The position numbers and the translations under genes are program-made. The notes below the pieces were generated by a model. That model was not told the DNA's origin and ran no database searches. It worked only from the letters and a program-made list of their open reading frames with translations. A stretch of DNA of 36,413 bases from Amycolatopsis thermalba (lineage in GTDB: Bacteria > Actinomycetota > Actinomycetes > Mycobacteriales > Pseudonocardiaceae): positions 1-36,413 of the forward strand of contig NZ_PQHW01000073.1 in the NCBI RefSeq assembly GCF_003385215.1. The letters are read 5' to 3'. Positions 35,050-36,413 of this stretch are shown here, piece after piece; the stretch's first letter is position 1, and the number at the start of each line of letters is the position of its first letter.

Positions 35050-35964
35050 GTGAACGAGGACGAAGCGACCGAACCGCGCAGGCGGCCGAGCCGCCGTTCG
35101 GTGCTGATCGCGGGTGCTTCGGGCCTGGGGATCGCCGCGTTCGCCGCCGGGACCGCCACCGGGGTGCTGCCGGTGAGCGAGGCGCTGCAGCGGGCGCTGG
35201 GTGTGACGTCGTCCTCCCCGGCGACGCAGATCGGGGTCGCGAAGGTCGAGCGGGTGTGGTCGCGGTACCGGAACCGGATGGTCGACCTGGTGACCCTGCT
35301 GCCGTCGAAGTCCCCGCCGCGGAACCTGCCGGTGTCGCTGCTGCTGCACGGCCTGCGCGGACGGGCCAGGACGGCGGCGCCGACGGGGACGCTCGCCGAG
35401 CTGGCCAGCCAGGTCGCCCGGAAGCGGGTTCAGCCGTTCGGGTTCGTCGCGGTGGACGGTGGGGACAACTACTGGCACGAGAACATCCCCGGTGACGATC
35501 CGATGGGGATGCTGCTGGAGGAGGTTCCGCAGTGGCTGCGGGAACGCGGCCTCGGCGGCGTAGATGGACTGCCGTTCGCCTGCACCGGGATGTCGATGGG
35601 CGGTTTCGGTTCGCTGCTGTACGCCCGCCGCCGGGTGGAGCGGCGTCAGCCGGTGGGGGCGCTGGCCCTGCTGGCGCCGGCGCTGATCCTGTCCTGGACG
35701 GAGATGGCGAAGCGCAACGCCTTCCGCAACGAGGCCGACTGGGCATCGATGGACCCGCTGAGGAACCTGGGCGCGACGGCCGGCATCCCCACGGCCGTGT
35801 GGTGCGGCACGGAAGACGCGTTCATCAGCGGCGCCCGACGTTTCATCGCCGAGACGAGACCGGAAATCGGCTACACGGCGAAGGGCAAACACGGCGACTC
35901 GTTCAACCGCACGGTGGTGCCAAGCATGGTGAGCTTCCTCGGCAGGCACCACCCCGGCGCGTAG
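35050..35964 (+). CDS. Tat-exported esterase-like alpha/beta hydrolase
   Basis: This protein of about 304 residues has a twin-arginine signal (RRPSRRSVLIAGASG at about residues 11-25, followed by a hydrophobic stretch) and an esterase-D/mycolyltransferase-like alpha/beta hydrolase domain: SLLLHGLRGRA, GFVAVDGGDNYWHEN, the nucleophile elbow TGMSMGGFGSL and the late GKHGDSFN with the probable catalytic His. It should act outside the membrane on an ester, possibly a cell-envelope lipid, but the substrate is unknown. GTG 35050 follows GGGAGG; ATG 35032 is an in-frame alternative. The inverted-repeat region starts about 24 bases after its stop. Confidence 0.85.
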   Translation: MNEDEATEPRRRPSRRSVLIAGASGLGIAAFAAGTATGVLPVSEALQRALGVTSSSPATQIGVAKVERVWSRYRNRMVDLVTLLPSKSPPRNLPVSLLLHGLRGRARTAAPTGTLAELASQVARKRVQPFGFVAVDGGDNYWHENIPGDDPMGMLLEEVPQWLRERGLGGVDGLPFACTGMSMGGFGSLLYARRRVERRQPVGALALLAPALILSWTEMAKRNAFRNEADWASMDPLRNLGATAGIPTAVWCGTEDAFISGARRFIAETRPEIGYTAKGKHGDSFNRTVVPSMVSFLGRHHPGA

Positions 35965-35987
35965 CGCAGGGTCCTCAGACCCAGGTA

Positions 35988-36138
35988 GCTGGGTGGTCAT
36001 CCCGTCGCCTGACACCGCAACGATCACTTTGAGCCAGGCCCGCAACATCCGCTGCCAACGCGAGATGACATGCCAACCTTGCGGGCCTGGCTCAAAGTGA
36101 TATGCACAAACCGGAAGGCGACGGGATGACCACCCAGC
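35988..36138. repeat. Nested bipartite inverted repeat, 151 bp
   Basis: Outer arms 35988-36009 and 36117-36138 are perfect 22-base reverse complements (left arm begins GCTGGGTGGTCATCCC). Inner arms 36023-36045 and 36079-36101 are perfect 23-base reverse complements (left arm begins ATCACTTTGAGCCAGGCC). Spacers between arms are 13 and 15 bases and do not pair well. The central 33-base loop contains TGCCAAC twice. It could fold as one long interrupted hairpin in DNA or RNA. Confidence 0.9.
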
Positions 36139-36222
36139 GACCACCCACCCGAGGCGAGACAACAACGGTCCCCCGTCATCCCGGAGCCTGCCCGTCCGGC
36201 GAGGACATCTTTTGATCTTTAG

Positions 36223-36290
36223 AGGTGACGTTAGGCAGGCGAAGAGCCCGCCCTACGGGCGGAGGCGCCTACGGCGCCGGAAGGTCACCT
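36223..36290. repeat. Two tandem TAC-loop hairpins inside a 7-bp stem
   Basis: AGGTGAC (36223-36229) pairs with GTCACCT (36284-36290). Between them lie CCGCCC-TAC-GGGCGG (36248-36262) and GGCGCC-TAC-GGCGCC (36264-36278), two six-base hairpins with the same TAC loop, one base apart. The whole could fold as a three-way or cruciform structure, as in REP/BIME-type interspersed elements. Confidence 0.75.
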
Positions 36291-36329
36291 TGAGTGCCAC
36301 CTCCCCCGCCCCCTCTCCTTGAGTGTGTA

Positions 36330-36393
36330 TTGGTCGCCGAGCAGACGTGTCAAGGCGGGAAAGAGTACCTTGACACGCCTGATCGGCGACCAA
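36330..36393. repeat. 26-bp inverted repeat with 12-base loop
   Basis: The arm starting TTGGTCGCCGA (36330-36355) pairs with the arm ending TCGGCGACCAA (36368-36393), 24 of 26 positions matching. The inner parts are CGTGTCAAGG and CCTTGACACG. The loop is CGGGAAAGAGTA. The right arm is followed by AA, the left preceded by TA. Confidence 0.85.
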
Positions 36394-36413
36394 AAGCGGG
36401 CTGGGGATCGGGG

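Larger units (their letters stand above)
35965..36413. other. Gene-free region with three inverted-repeat structures
   Basis: No convincing reading frame or RNA gene could be recognised in these 449 bases. They contain a nested bipartite inverted repeat (35988-36138), a two-hairpin cassette enclosed by AGGTGAC/GTCACCT (36223-36290) and a 26-base inverted repeat (36330-36393). The direct repeat CCTTGAGTG occurs at about 36288 and 36318. A short AT-richer stretch (TCTTTTGATCTTTAG) lies before the hairpin cassette. Confidence 0.7.

Noticed and set aside
35988-36393. Integron attC sites, because of the bipartite arms
   Set aside because: The conserved GTTRRRY/RYYYAAC core triplets are not at the arm ends and there are no cassette-like genes or integrase.
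35965-36413. Retron or other reverse-transcriptase non-coding RNA
   Set aside because: The nested arms could suggest this, but no reverse transcriptase is in the window. It stays open only if one lies beyond the right edge.

Overview
The window is very GC-rich actinobacterial DNA. Start codons are often GTG, third codon positions are almost all G or C, and signal peptides are of Tat, Sec and lipoprotein type. The gene set (valS, folC with a DUF4233 gene, ndk, an F420-type luciferase-like oxidoreductase, DUF2277, DUF4180, DUF4260) fits the Pseudonocardiales, for example an Amycolatopsis-like genome. The genus is inferred from gene content only. It looks like chromosome rather than plasmid or phage: no transposase, integrase, replication gene, tRNA or rRNA was recognised.

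Left part (1-7.6 kb, nearly all minus strand): folC overlaps a DUF4233 membrane gene, followed by a DUF4260 gene whose promoter lies between two TetR-type palindromes, a Tat-exported PhoD-like phosphatase, ndk with a hairpin terminator, an IclR regulator and a two-gene drug-exporter-type ABC system. Two bases after the permease stop, a proline/arginine/cysteine-rich repeat reading frame begins and runs off the left edge.

Middle (7.6-20.4 kb): a metabolic and accessory block lies between folC and valS, which are usually adjacent. It holds a methyltransferase, DUF2277, an amidase/acyl-CoA dehydrogenase operon, a secreted SGNH hydrolase, an anti-sigma-type ATPase, an acyl-CoA synthetase divergent from a PucR-type regulator, a DUF4180 gene with an operator-like palindrome at its start, a lipoprotein, a DinB protein, an alpha/beta-hydrolase remnant and then valS.

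Right part (20.4-36.4 kb): two tandem, probably paralogous single-pass membrane proteins; a self-regulated MarR/MFS efflux pair followed by an FdhF/YdeP-type molybdopterin oxidoreductase; small VOC, YceI, MarR, SDR and GntR genes; a decayed patch (30.4-31.6 kb) where a MarR gene and an SDR gene have both lost their 5' ends and a GntR 3' end is duplicated; an OFA-family transporter with a 44-residue partner, divergent from fdhD; an LLM oxidoreductase; and a Tat-exported esterase. FdhD activates formate-dehydrogenase-type enzymes and OFA carriers move formate or oxalate, so these genes probably form one C1/oxalate theme with the oxidoreductase at 24.2 kb.

The last 449 bases hold no convincing gene but contain three separate inverted-repeat structures (a 151-base nested bipartite repeat, a cassette of two hairpins with TAC loops, and a 26-base inverted repeat). 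With the left-edge repeat reading frame, these are the least explained parts of the window. At least seven genes appear to be leaderless, with a TANNNT -10 box 6-8 bases before the start codon.
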